64,000 nucleotides of DNA from Mucilaginibacter sp. 44-25 (GCA_001898335.1 MKTS01000001.1:434001-498000), one strand, 5' to 3'. Shown: positions 1-8,811, counted from the first letter of the stretch. Notes: generated by a model not told the origin, from the letters alone. Numbers and translations are program-made.

Positions 1-117
1 TAGGGTAATTTACGTGAATTCGGTATTCAGAAATTATTTGAAGAGTACGTGTCTGACAGAGGAGTGCGAGATACTTGTTTGGGCGTGTTCTCTAAACAAA
101 CTACTTATTTTACATAA
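1..117 (+). other. Possible 3' remnant of a coding frame at the window edge
   Basis: Frame 1 is open from base 4 to a TAA at 115-117 and reads like real protein (for example KLFEEYVSDRGVRD near the middle, FSKQTTYFT at the end), but bases 1-3 of the same frame are TAG and no ATG follows. It could be the last part of a gene broken by a frameshift or stop just before the window, or a chance frame. I do not recognise the family. Confidence 0.25.
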
Positions 118-178
118 GCGGACAAAGCGTGGAAAAGTGACCTTAGGCAATAAAATGTGCAGACTAATGATCAACCAA

Positions 179-218
179 TAGCCGTACGTCAATTTGCTTT
201 AAAACGGGCGTACGGCTA
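179..218. repeat. Hairpin downstream of the DHFR-like gene, possible terminator
   Basis: TAGCCGTACG at 179-188 is repeated as its exact reverse complement at 209-218, a 10-bp stem around a 20-base loop. It lies 6 bases past the stop of the minus-strand DHFR-like gene. There is no clear T-run on either strand, so termination is inferred from position and stem only. Confidence 0.45.
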
Positions 219-224
219 ATTGCT

Positions 225-818
225 TTATGCGCCTATTGTACCTGTTTTAACCTCGCCTGCACGAATGTAATTAGCAAATATTACTCCTCCTGGTGTTACC
301 GTGCTTTCGGCTAATGTGAACGCGGAAGCAGATATTTCATCGTTGAACAGTTTTTTACCTTTACCTAATACTACAGGGTATATTTTTAGCCATAACTCGT
401 CGGCCAGGTTATGTTTTAATAATAAATGCACAAGTTGGCTGCTTCCCCACACTACGATATGGCCACCTTCAGTTTCCTTAATTTTAAGGATATCTTCTAC
501 TGTATTGATAAACATGGTATTTTTCCAGTCAGAACTTTCCCTGGTGGTTGATAATACATATTTAGTAACCTCATTGATGCCCGGCCAGTGATCGGTATGC
601 TGCGGCCAATAGCTTTCAAAAATATCAAAGGTTTTTCGGCCCAAAAGTAAATCGGCGGGTTGCATTTGTTTTTGCATCGCTTCGCCAGATATCTCATCGC
701 TATACGGCGCCGACCAGCCGCCATAAGCAAAGCCGCCTTCGCGGTCTTCATCAGGGCCGCCCGGTGCCTGCATTATGCCATCCAATGTTACAAATGCCGA
801 AATAATGATCTTTCTCAT
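225..818 (-). CDS. Dihydrofolate reductase family protein (RibD C-terminal-like)
   Basis: This 197-residue cytoplasmic protein belongs to the DHFR / RibD C-terminal-like family, NADPH-dependent reductases often annotated YyaP or YwjB; the physiological substrate is generally unknown. It opens with MRKIIISAFVTLDGIMQ, typical of the family, followed by a GRKTFDIFESYWP segment near residue 65 and a C-terminal VWGSSQLVHLLLKHNLADEL stretch that ends the Rossmann-like fold. An in-frame ATG eight codons earlier exists, but the family N-terminus begins at MRKII, so I chose 818. It is a single gene on the minus strand with a hairpin 6 bases after its stop. The family call is firm; the substrate is not known. 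Confidence 0.85.
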   Translation of the reverse strand: MRKIIISAFVTLDGIMQAPGGPDEDREGGFAYGGWSAPYSDEISGEAMQKQMQPADLLLGRKTFDIFESYWPQHTDHWPGINEVTKYVLSTTRESSDWKNTMFINTVEDILKIKETEGGHIVVWGSSQLVHLLLKHNLADELWLKIYPVVLGKGKKLFNDEISASAFTLAESTVTPGGVIFANYIRAGEVKTGTIGA

Positions 819-947
819 ATCGTTATGCGTAATAATTGCCAATTAGTTATTCAATACAAATGTGCAGCATTAACAAGTTGATGACGATAGCCATTTCGGA
901 CAAACTATAGGGGAGAATACGACAGACTAAACCTTTAAGAATTTTAA

Positions 948-1367
948 TTAAAATATGAGTACGATGGAGCCGCATATGATCAGCATAGCCCCAAGCGCCG
1001 TTTTTAAGGTAAGCGACTCACCAAGAAACAATACCGAAAATATAATAGCGAGCGCCACGCTTAATTTATCAACCGGGGCAACCTTTGATACCTGTCCGAT
1101 CTGCAATGCCTTAAAATAAAATATCCACGAAAGCCCGGTAGCAATGCCCGAAAGCCCAATAAAAAGCAAATTGTGCCGCGTTAAGCCGGGTAAGGAAGAT
1201 GTGCTCCCCCTGAAAATGGCTATTCCCCAGGCAACTACCAAAATCACTACTGTGCGTAAAGCCGTAGCCAGGTCAGAATCAACGCCTTTAATACCAATCT
1301 TGGCAAAGATGGCCGTTAATGCCGCGAACAGTGCGGAAAGCAATGCATATATCCACCACATACTCAT
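948..1367 (-). CDS. EamA/DMT-family small transporter (single EamA domain)
   Basis: A 139-residue inner membrane protein with about five hydrophobic segments covering nearly its whole length. It contains one EamA domain, half of a classic ten-helix drug/metabolite transporter, so it probably works as a dimer. The segments starting WWIYALLSALFAALTAIF and ending ALGAMLIICGSIVLIF are typical of the four-to-five-helix EamA proteins. The length agrees with this small subclass rather than truncation, since both ends look native. The substrate cannot be read from sequence. It is flanked by unrelated minus-strand genes with about 105 and 180 bases of spacing, so it is probably transcribed alone. Confidence 0.8.
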   Translation of the reverse strand: MSMWWIYALLSALFAALTAIFAKIGIKGVDSDLATALRTVVILVVAWGIAIFRGSTSSLPGLTRHNLLFIGLSGIATGLSWIFYFKALQIGQVSKVAPVDKLSVALAIIFSVLFLGESLTLKTALGAMLIICGSIVLIF

Positions 1368-1545
1368 ATTGTTTACGCATTATACATACTTATCTTAATA
1401 GTGTTTTGTGATAGGTCATATTTAATAAATATCACAAGCATTCATAAGCGGATTAATCCAGGCATTCTTTGCAACCACTTCCTTACTGGTCATCATATTA
1501 TTTAAGGCTGGCATAAGCTAATAGGATAGAGCCTGGCAATCTTTA

Positions 1546-1953
1546 TTATAGCAAACGGCCACACTTACTTGATAGGGTTTTTATGGTATCAATTAGCTTA
1601 GTGGCATTTGGCTGCTTTTGAACAAATGTATCAGCACCATCTTTAATAATTTGTTTATGCACATCGTCACTTGTTAATGAAGAATGTGCAATTATCTGCA
1701 AATAAGGCCATGCCTGTTTCAAATATCTTACAACTTCAAAACCGTTCATTACCGGCATTTCAATATCAACAATAACAATTTGGGGATGGGTTGACATGGC
1801 TTTTAATTGAGTTATCCCCAATAAACCATTATCCGCGGTGAGCATAATTTTCATACCTGCGCGTTGTAACTGCATAGTTATTATTTTGCTGTAAAACGCA
1901 TCGTCATCAATAATGGCAACGGTTATTAAATTATTTGCTCCCTTGAAATTCAT
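1546..1953 (-). CDS. Receiver-only response regulator (CheY-like)
   Basis: A 135-residue protein made only of a receiver domain. Acidic residues DDD at 16-18, phospho-acceptor Asp63 in IVIVDIEMPVMNG, Ser91 and Lys113 form a complete phosphorylation site, so it should be phosphorylated by a histidine kinase or phosphotransfer protein. It has no output domain. The ATG at 1953 is preferred over an in-frame TTG at 1965; it lies inside the 3' end of the upstream AraC gene, so the two overlap by 23 bases and are probably translationally coupled. No kinase is adjacent; the nearest in the window is about 10 kb away. The partner and target are unknown. Confidence 0.85.
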   Translation of the reverse strand: MNFKGANNLITVAIIDDDAFYSKIITMQLQRAGMKIMLTADNGLLGITQLKAMSTHPQIVIVDIEMPVMNGFEVVRYLKQAWPYLQIIAHSSLTSDDVHKQIIKDGADTFVQKQPNATKLIDTIKTLSSKCGRLL

Positions 1954-2929
1954 TAACAATGCCAAGCTGGTGATTATTTATTTTTTTATACCATGCAGAG
2001 AATGTACTGCTTTTTTTGAATCCCAGATCTGAAGCTATTTCCTTAACTGTTTTTTCGCGCCCTCTGTATGAGGCCATTGCATAATTAATTTGTATGTTAC
2101 GAAAATAATTCAGCGGTGTTATACCATAGGTTTCCTTAAAATCTCTTTTTAGCTTAGATACCGATATATTACAGTCTGATGCCAGTTTATATATCCCCGG
2201 AAAACTCTCCGAAAAATGAGCTTCAAGTATCTTAGCTGCTTTTAACATAGCATAATTGCCATTATTTTTATGATCGTTACTCATAACATCTTCTTCAACC
2301 AGTGAGCCTCGTAAAAAAAATGTGGTAAGCCCATATACTGTGCTAAAAAGTGAGGCGCGATAATGATACATACCACGCTCATAACGTAAAATATTAAAAA
2401 GGCGGTTTTGCAGAAAAAGCTCTGCTTTTGCCGTCGCTCTCGCCTCATTTAATGAAATATCTTTTGTAGAAGTAATATTTTCACTTTTTCCCGTTAGTGA
2501 CTTAATAAAAACATCGGTATAAATAAGACGGCAACATTTTACCACGGTACCTGCTTTAAGGTAAATCTCATAAGAAGCATTAGGATCAAAAAAAACGACC
2601 TGGTTATCAGCCCAGTTAATATCTTTTCCATTTTTATACCCTATCTTTTTTGACCCCGAAATAAAGTTTACCGAGTATAATTGGGCTTTGTTCTTCGGCA
2701 TAAAGTGATAACGGGTATTTTGTTTAGCTTTAATTTCTAACGCGATCATCCAAAATCCATCTTCTATCTTTTCATAAAATATTTCGGATGATACGTATTC
2801 CTCATTTAAGTAAAAATGCCCTTTAGTGACCAGGCCAGGTACCGTACTATGCCTTCCATAATAACGTAGGTAGGTAAGAGGCACAACTCGTTTTAAATTA
2901 ACGTCCCGCCATCTGGTTAACAAGGTCAT
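1931..2929 (-). CDS. AraC family transcriptional regulator
   Basis: A 332-residue DNA-binding protein. The last ~100 residues form an AraC/XylS double helix-turn-helix: KLASDCNISVSKLKRDFKE is the first recognition unit and VKEIASDLGFKKSSTFSAWY the second. The ~220-residue N-terminal part is probably a cupin-like sensing domain but carries no motif that names a ligand. Its stop overlaps the receiver-only regulator and it follows a small zinc-ribbon gene by 27 bases, so the three may be one unit. This order (one-component regulator followed by a free receiver domain) is unusual. Regulator class is firm, target genes unknown. Confidence 0.85.
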   Translation of the reverse strand: MTLLTRWRDVNLKRVVPLTYLRYYGRHSTVPGLVTKGHFYLNEEYVSSEIFYEKIEDGFWMIALEIKAKQNTRYHFMPKNKAQLYSVNFISGSKKIGYKNGKDINWADNQVVFFDPNASYEIYLKAGTVVKCCRLIYTDVFIKSLTGKSENITSTKDISLNEARATAKAELFLQNRLFNILRYERGMYHYRASLFSTVYGLTTFFLRGSLVEEDVMSNDHKNNGNYAMLKAAKILEAHFSESFPGIYKLASDCNISVSKLKRDFKETYGITPLNYFRNIQINYAMASYRGREKTVKEIASDLGFKKSSTFSAWYKKINNHQLGIVNEFQGSK

Positions 2930-2956
2930 TATAATTAATTTTCAACACAGGTGCAG

Positions 2957-3193
2957 TTATACTGTATTATTACCATTGTTTAAACCAGCGGGTGTTTTGG
3001 AGATATTAAATCTCCCCGGATGCCTTATGTATCTTGGGCGCAAGCACCTGTAGCAATAGTATTTTTTTACAGAAGGGAAAAAGAGCTTCATGAAAACCGA
3101 TCGGCGTATTCTGTATAGTTGGTTCCCACATATATTGCACTCGGGACTGAAGGATGGAGCGGCTAATTTTGACGAGTTAAAATTGTTTTCCAT
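2957..3193 (-). CDS. Small zinc-ribbon-like hypothetical protein
   Basis: A 78-residue basic protein. Two CxxC pairs, CNIC near residue 19 and CYRC near residue 47, are separated by about 27 residues and would bind one zinc ion as a small ribbon. The segment between holds RIRRSVFMKLFFPSVKKYY, basic and hydrophobic. I recognise no named family. It sits 27 bases upstream of the AraC gene on the same strand, suggesting co-expression. The role is unknown; nucleic-acid binding is possible but only inferred from charge and the ribbon. Confidence 0.55.
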   Translation of the reverse strand: MENNFNSSKLAAPSFSPECNICGNQLYRIRRSVFMKLFFPSVKKYYCYRCLRPRYIRHPGRFNISKTPAGLNNGNNTV

Positions 3194-3388
3194 ACAATTA
3201 ATAAAGGATGGACAATTTTAAACAAAATAAGAATAAATGAAAGGTCCAAAAGTTCCCAAATAAGCTCTTTTAATGTCAAACAAGCCGATTATAGCATTTA
3301 TTGGCCAGGGGAACGAGCAGATCAAACTTAAAGCAAAGTTTTACATACAGTTAAACCCATAAATACGTAAGAAAGGTTGGTGAAACAA

Positions 3389-3421
3389 AAAAGTCCTGAA
3401 CTTTTGGCTCAGGACTTTTTA
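3389..3421 (-). terminator. Rho-independent terminator behind tRNA-Lys
   Basis: AAAGTCCTGA and TCAGGACTTT form a near-perfect stem with a short loop, bracketed by A-runs on one side and T-runs on the other, so it can work in both directions. It lies 10 bases past the 3' end of the minus-strand tRNA. Confidence 0.8.
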
Positions 3422-3430
3422 TTTAAGAGG

Positions 3431-3503
3431 TGACCCCGGAGAGATTCGAACTCTCGACCCAATGATTAAGAGTCATTTGCTCTACCAGCTGAGCTACGGA
3501 GTC
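3431..3503 (-). tRNA. tRNA-Lys (anticodon CUU)
   Basis: Read on the minus strand, this 73-base sequence folds as a cloverleaf: acceptor GACTCCG pairs with CGGGGTC (one G-T pair), the D arm contains AGCTCAGCTGGTAGAGC, the anticodon loop is CTCTTAA giving anticodon CTT, and the T loop is TTCGAAT. The discriminator is A and CCA is not encoded. It reads AAG lysine codons. Confidence 0.96.
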
Positions 3504-3542
3504 GTTGTAGTTTGATAACGCTTCAATCAGTAAAGCGGGCTG

Positions 3543-3550
3543 CAAATATA
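3543..3550 (-). promoter_or_regulatory. Promoter -7 box for tRNA-Lys
   Basis: The minus strand reads TATATTTG here, matching the Bacteroidota sigma-A -7 consensus TAnnTTTG, about 40 bases upstream of the tRNA 5' end. No clean TTTG lies at the expected -33 distance. Confidence 0.5.
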
Positions 3551-3590
3551 CAATTGCTTAACCTAACTACAGAAAAAATATTACAGCTTT

Positions 3591-3785
3591 TTATCTTGGC
3601 AGATCTTTACGGATATACTTATGGTATAAATATTCGGCGTAACCCACGCTGATATAATCAGGGAATTTCCAGGCAGGGTAGTACTTTCTTTTAATATATT
3701 TAAGAAAACTGAAAAACACTACGCCAGCTATAAGCAATAAAGCAAAGCCTAATATTATGGTGCCGAAAACCGTGATAATATTCAT
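3591..3785 (-). CDS. Small single-pass membrane protein, unknown
   Basis: A 64-residue protein with one long hydrophobic helix at residues 3-29 (TVFGTIILGFALLLIAGVVF), followed by a basic KYIKRKYYPAWK stretch and a tyrosine-rich C-terminus. By the positive-inside rule the C-terminus should be cytoplasmic. I recognise no family. It stands alone between the tRNA and the ABC-F gene. The open frame, ATG start and clear membrane design support a real gene, but the role is unknown. Confidence 0.55.
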   Translation of the reverse strand: MNIITVFGTIILGFALLLIAGVVFFSFLKYIKRKYYPAWKFPDYISVGYAEYLYHKYIRKDLPR

Positions 3786-3866
3786 AGGTATTTAATAAGG
3801 TTATATCCGGCTAAATTATTCATTACTAAAGAAATAAAAAGGCCTGTTGATAAATATTCTTGAACT

Positions 3867-3904
3867 AAAAAAGCCCGTATAATACTTATTACACGGGCTT
3901 TTTA
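3867..3904 (-). terminator. Terminator of the ABC-F gene
   Basis: AAAAAGCCCGT and ACGGGCTTTTT form a stem around about 13 bases, flanked by A and T runs. It lies 16 bases beyond the stop of the minus-strand ABC-F gene. Confidence 0.8.
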
Positions 3905-3919
3905 TACAAGTAGGTATTT

Positions 3920-5641
<1,722 letters not shown>

Positions 5642-5722
5642 TTATCTACACTTAGTTGCACATACATGTAGAGGCTATTCCTCAAAAGATAACTTTAACG
5701 AAATAAAATTTTCACAAAATAC

Positions 5723-5751
5723 TTGCAAACAACAAAAAAACGCTATATTTA
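5723..5751 (+). promoter_or_regulatory. Likely promoter of the 28-codon micro-ORF
   Basis: TTG at 5723-5725 is followed after 18 bases by TATATTTA at 5744-5751, close to the Bacteroidota TTTG-N19-TAnnTTTG pattern. It points at the micro-ORF starting at 5824, which would have a leader of about 65 bases. No other plus-strand gene lies between. Confidence 0.4.
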
Positions 5752-5823
5752 TAAAAACGGAATAACAATTGAACAGGTTTTTCCGTACAAATAGTTAACC
5801 CCCTAAAAATCCCTAATTAAACT

Positions 5824-5910
5824 ATGGCTATTGTAGTAACCAGTCTGTTCATCGTAAATGCGTTGGTAGCAGCCAACCATATTAAAAACGGCAGCAAAAG
5901 CGAAATTTAA
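5824..5910 (+). CDS. Possible 28-residue membrane micropeptide
   Basis: The 370 bases between the ABC-F and SRPBCC genes contain one short plus-strand frame of 28 codons, ATG to TAA. The peptide is one hydrophobic helix (MAIVVTSLFIVNALVAANHI) followed by a polar, basic tail KNGSKSEI, the usual look of a single-pass micropeptide with a cytoplasmic tail. A promoter-like TTG-N18-TATATTTA lies about 70 bases upstream and a strong hairpin starts 4 bases after the stop, so promoter, frame and possible terminator form a self-contained unit. No SD-like sequence is present, which is normal in this phylum. I know no homologue. It could also be a small RNA with a chance frame. Confidence 0.4.
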   Translation: MAIVVTSLFIVNALVAANHIKNGSKSEI

Positions 5911-5914
5911 TGCT

Positions 5915-5948
5915 ACGGCTAACTTAGTGCAAGCACTAAGTTAGCCGT
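5915..5948. terminator. Perfect 16-bp hairpin shared by micro-ORF end and SRPBCC 3' end
   Basis: ACGGCTAACTTAGTGC is followed by AA and then its exact reverse complement. On the plus strand it is followed by TTTCT and could end the micro-ORF transcript. On the minus strand it encodes the last ten residues and stop of the SRPBCC gene, so the stem is also coding. Confidence 0.55.
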
Positions 5949-6317
5949 TTCTGCTTGCACCAGTTTATTCAAAGGCCCGCTGGCGGCTATCTTCATCAGC
6001 ATATTCAGTTCTGCAGCAATGGTAAATTTTGCCTTTGTAGTGTCGTCATCACTCTGTGTTATTTCCCATTTCAGTTCCATATCAAATGGCGGCTTTTCAG
6101 CAGGTATAACAGAAATTGATTTGTTGGGGATCTTTTGATCTATTTTAAGTAAAAGACGGGTAATGTTCTGCACGTTAAAGCTTGCCGTATCTGTAGTTGA
6201 TTCCCAATCGGTAATACCTTCAGGCATTAACTGCCTGTGGTTATTCATATCAGTTAAAAACGCGTAAACAACGCCAGCCGGTTGGTTGATCACTACTTCA
6301 CTTTCAAAAATGCTCAT
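5919..6317 (-). CDS. SRPBCC (START-like) family protein
   Basis: A 132-residue cytoplasmic protein with the SRPBCC fold, a helix-grip cavity that binds hydrophobic ligands, similar to CoxG/polyketide-cyclase-like proteins. The start SIFESEVVINQPAGVVYAFLTDMNNH is the family's first strand and helix, and the C-terminal helix MLMKIAASGPLNKLVQAETA closes the cavity. It follows pyrE by 13 bases on the same strand and is surely co-transcribed; the pairing is common in Bacteroidota, though the reason is not known. Its last codons and stop lie inside a perfect hairpin. Ligand and function are unknown. Confidence 0.8.
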   Translation of the reverse strand: MSIFESEVVINQPAGVVYAFLTDMNNHRQLMPEGITDWESTTDTASFNVQNITRLLLKIDQKIPNKSISVIPAEKPPFDMELKWEITQSDDDTTKAKFTIAAELNMLMKIAASGPLNKLVQAETANLVLALS

Positions 6318-6330
6318 ACTGTATTTTAGA

Positions 6331-6972
6331 TTATTGCCCCCAGATGGAAGGTTCTTCGCGCCATTTTCTCAACATATCTACATCGGCGGATGATATAAAC
6401 TGCTTCTCTTCGGCGTATTTAATTAAAGCGTTGTAGTTTGACAGGGTGAAGTAAGGGCATTTAGCATTCTTAAAGTTTTCATCAGCTACGTTAAAACCGT
6501 AGCTAAAAATGGCTGCAAGGCCTGCAACGGTATAACCGGCCTCACGCAAAGCATCAACCGCCTGCAAGCTGCTTTTCCCGGTAGAAATAAGGTCTTCAAT
6601 TACTACTACACGCTGCCCCGGGTTAATTTCGCCCTCTATGAGGTTACCGCGGCCGTGCTCTTTGGCTTTGGCACGTACGTAAATAAAGGGTAAGCCAAGC
6701 TCCTGGGCAACCAGCGCGCCCTGCGGTATGCCCGCTGTGGCTACGCCTGCTATGCAGCCCACAGAACCAAACATTTCCTGTATGGCCGATGTAAGCTTTT
6801 GCCTGATGTAGGTACGGATGGTAGGATAAGACAGGGTTACACGGTTATCACAATAGATGGGTGATTTCCAGCCCGAAGCCCATGTAAAAGGATTAGTAGG
6901 TTGCAATTTTATTGCTTTAATTTGCAGCAAAAATTCAGCGACCTGCTGTTCGGTCTCACTATTGGTAAACAT
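6331..6972 (-). CDS. pyrE: Orotate phosphoribosyltransferase
   Basis: PyrE joins orotate to PRPP to give orotidine 5'-phosphate, the fifth step of de novo pyrimidine synthesis in the cytoplasm. The 213-residue length is normal. The N-terminal LLQIKAIKLQPTNPFTWASG and SPIYCDNR segments are the orotate side of the fold; the PRPP loop VVVIEDLISTGKSS is at residues 122-135 and the catalytic loop with RAKAKEHGRGN at 100-110. It precedes the SRPBCC gene by 13 bases. Its ATG (6972-6970) overlaps the ATG of the divergent NUDIX gene (6971-6973), so each gene's promoter must lie inside the other's coding sequence. Confidence 0.96.
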   Translation of the reverse strand: MFTNSETEQQVAEFLLQIKAIKLQPTNPFTWASGWKSPIYCDNRVTLSYPTIRTYIRQKLTSAIQEMFGSVGCIAGVATAGIPQGALVAQELGLPFIYVRAKAKEHGRGNLIEGEINPGQRVVVIEDLISTGKSSLQAVDALREAGYTVAGLAAIFSYGFNVADENFKNAKCPYFTLSNYNALIKYAEEKQFISSADVDMLRKWREEPSIWGQ

Positions 6973-7594
6973 GGCTCAAAAATACAGAATTTATATCAAC
7001 GAAAAAGTGGTTTTATTAACCCCAAAAGTGCCTAAAGATGGCCTGGATTACCAACCTATTGATGCAGAGCATTTTGATTTAAAAATAGTTTACCACTGGG
7101 CGCTTAAACAAAACAACAGGTTTTTTTACGTACTGTGTAATGATACCCGTGCTTTTTTGAAAAGGATCATCAGGAATAATTTTCTGATTGAAGCAGCCGG
7201 CGGTTTGGTGACCAATAAGGACGGAAAGCATCTTTTTATTTACCGCAACGATAAGTGGGACCTGCCTAAAGGTAAAATTGAAAAGAAAGAAAAGAACAGG
7301 GTAGCCGCTGTACGCGAGGTAGAGGAAGAGTGTGGTATTAAAGTAAGCCGTATTGAAGAAAAAATATGCAAAACCTACCACACCTATATTTATAGGGGCG
7401 AAGTAGTGCTTAAAAAGACACACTGGTTTAAAATGCGTTATAAAGGTAAGGCTAAACTTATACCCCAGTTAGAAGAAGGAATCACCGACGTACGCTGGTT
7501 TGCCGATAAGGAAGTGCCCGCAATTGCAGGCAATACTTTCCCATCAATTCTGGATGTGCTAAAAAAGGAAAAACTAATTACAGAAATGGAATAG
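6971..7594 (+). CDS. NUDIX hydrolase
   Basis: A 207-residue protein whose C-terminal two thirds is a NUDIX domain. The NUDIX box occupies residues 101-123: GKIEKKE, then REVEEECGI, giving the Gx5Ex7REUxEExGU pattern with all metal-binding glutamates. The ~70-residue N-terminal part (KYRIYINEKVVLL onward) is specific to a Bacteroidota subgroup usually found beside pyrE. It would hydrolyse a nucleoside diphosphate-linked compound; the substrate is not readable. A longer in-frame start at 6857 is rejected because it would run through pyrE and the natural N-terminus begins at MAQKYRI. Its 3' end overlaps coaD convergently by 17 bases. Confidence 0.85.
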   Translation: MAQKYRIYINEKVVLLTPKVPKDGLDYQPIDAEHFDLKIVYHWALKQNNRFFYVLCNDTRAFLKRIIRNNFLIEAAGGLVTNKDGKHLFIYRNDKWDLPKGKIEKKEKNRVAAVREVEEECGIKVSRIEEKICKTYHTYIYRGEVVLKKTHWFKMRYKGKAKLIPQLEEGITDVRWFADKEVPAIAGNTFPSILDVLKKEKLITEME

Positions 7595-8039
7595 CCTCTT
7601 TAGGAATAAACTGGCCTACATCGCCATTATACCGGATAATTTCGCGTACGATGCTGGAACTGATGGATGAATATCCCGGTTTACTCACTATAAATATGCT
7701 TTCAATTTCGGGCTCAAGCGCGTGGTTCATTTGCGCTATGGCCTTTTCGTACTCAAAATCGCTTACGGTACGTATACCCCGTATCATGTAATCGGCCCCA
7801 ATGCTCCGGCAAAAATCAACCGTAAGGCCCTCATAGGCTATTACATGTATACGCTCATCATATGAAAAAACAGCCCTCAGCATTTCTTCACGCTTGCTTA
7901 CCGACAAAAGCCCCTGTTTGCTGCTATTAACACCAATACCGATATACAGTTTATCAAACAAGTTTACCGAGCGCTTTACAATATCAACATGCGCTTTGGT
8001 AACAGGATCAAACGAGCCGGGAAAAAGGGCTATTTTCAT
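7578..8039 (-). CDS. coaD: Pantetheine-phosphate adenylyltransferase
   Basis: CoaD transfers AMP from ATP to 4'-phosphopantetheine, the penultimate step of coenzyme A synthesis. The 153-residue protein starts MKIALFPGSFDPVTKAH, containing the nucleotide-binding FPGSFDP and the T/HxGH-type motif (here TKAH), and has the C-terminal YSSISSSIVREI motif of the family. An upstream in-frame ATG seven codons earlier is not part of the family N-terminus, so 8039 is chosen. The gene is single and convergent with the NUDIX gene, with 17 bases of 3' overlap. Confidence 0.95.
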   Translation of the reverse strand: MKIALFPGSFDPVTKAHVDIVKRSVNLFDKLYIGIGVNSSKQGLLSVSKREEMLRAVFSYDERIHVIAYEGLTVDFCRSIGADYMIRGIRTVSDFEYEKAIAQMNHALEPEIESIFIVSKPGYSSISSSIVREIIRYNGDVGQFIPKEAIPFL

Positions 8040-8057
8040 ATTTGAGCTTTTGCTTAT

Positions 8058-8065
8058 CAAAAGTA
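8058..8065 (-). promoter_or_regulatory. Promoter -7 box for coaD
   Basis: The minus strand reads TACTTTTG, a TAnnTTTG match, 18 bases upstream of the coaD ATG. This would give a very short leader. No clear -33 partner. Confidence 0.35.
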
Positions 8066-8227
8066 GGGAATAATCGTTAGAAAAGAATTTTCAATGATAA
8101 TTGTTCATTGCGGGCGGGCAGAAAGGCTGAAGCAGTGTAAAGCGCGACGATAAATCTTTTATGAGCGGTATTATTGCCAAAAATACAGCGTATAAGATTT
8201 CTCACTATCATTCGATATAACAGAACG

Positions 8228-8811
8228 TTATGCTAAACCGTTTAACTGCGCGTATTGCAACAGCATAATAGTTTTGGCATCTTTTATTTCGCCGGTCTTA
8301 ATCATATCAAGCGCCTGGCCAAACGGCAGTTCCAGCACTTCAATATGCTCCGTTTCTTCTTCGAGGCCACCGCCGTCGCTTACTTTTTGGCTTTTATTGT
8401 ACTCGGCCACAAAGAAATACAGTATTTGTGTAACCGAACCGGGCGACATGTAGGCCTCAAACACCTTTTGTACCTCGGTTATTTTGTAGCCGGTTTCCTC
8501 CTCGGTTTCTTTACGTATGCAGTCCTCGGGGTTATCTTTATCCAGTAAGCCGGCGTATGCCTCAATCATGTAGCCATCGGCATTGCCGTTTAAGTAGGTG
8601 GGCAGCCGGAATTGGCGGGTCAATATAACTTTGCTTTCCGCTTTGTTGTAAAGTAATATTACAGCGCCGTTGCCACGGTCATAAGCCTCGCGCTGCTGCG
8701 CCTGCCATTTACCATCGCGGCCCAACAGTTCGTAGGTAGCTTTACGCAAGGTGTATACCAATTGTCTGAGAGAACGGTAAGTTCCAGATTTTTAACATGC
8801 TCATTACTCAT
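8228..8811 (-). CDS. nudK: NudK-like NUDIX hydrolase with an N-terminal frameshift
   Basis: The main frame (8228-8761) gives a protein strongly like NudK, which cleaves GDP-mannose and related sugar nucleotides: RQFRLPTYLNGNADGYMIEA, NUDIX box AGLLDKDNPEDC to RKETEEETGY, and EAYMSPGSVTQI. In that frame the only start is a TTG at 8761. The expected N-terminus MSNEHVKNLELTVLSDNWYT is present just upstream from an ATG at 8811, but in another frame; it lies 4 bases after the rsmD stop, as an operon partner would. The join reads TATACACC where TATACC would keep frame, as if AC were duplicated near 8750. Either this is a real +2 frameshift with rescue from TTG, or a sequence error. The conserved catalytic part is intact. 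Confidence 0.8.

Noticed and set aside
1422..1514. A 30-residue minus-strand frame after the receiver gene
   Set aside because: It has ATG and TAA and fairly natural composition, but no promoter, no recognisable family and no structural signal, so it is not listed as a gene.
6857..6970. Longer start for the NUDIX gene
   Set aside because: It is antisense to the conserved start of pyrE, and the added sequence is cysteine-rich and unlike the family.
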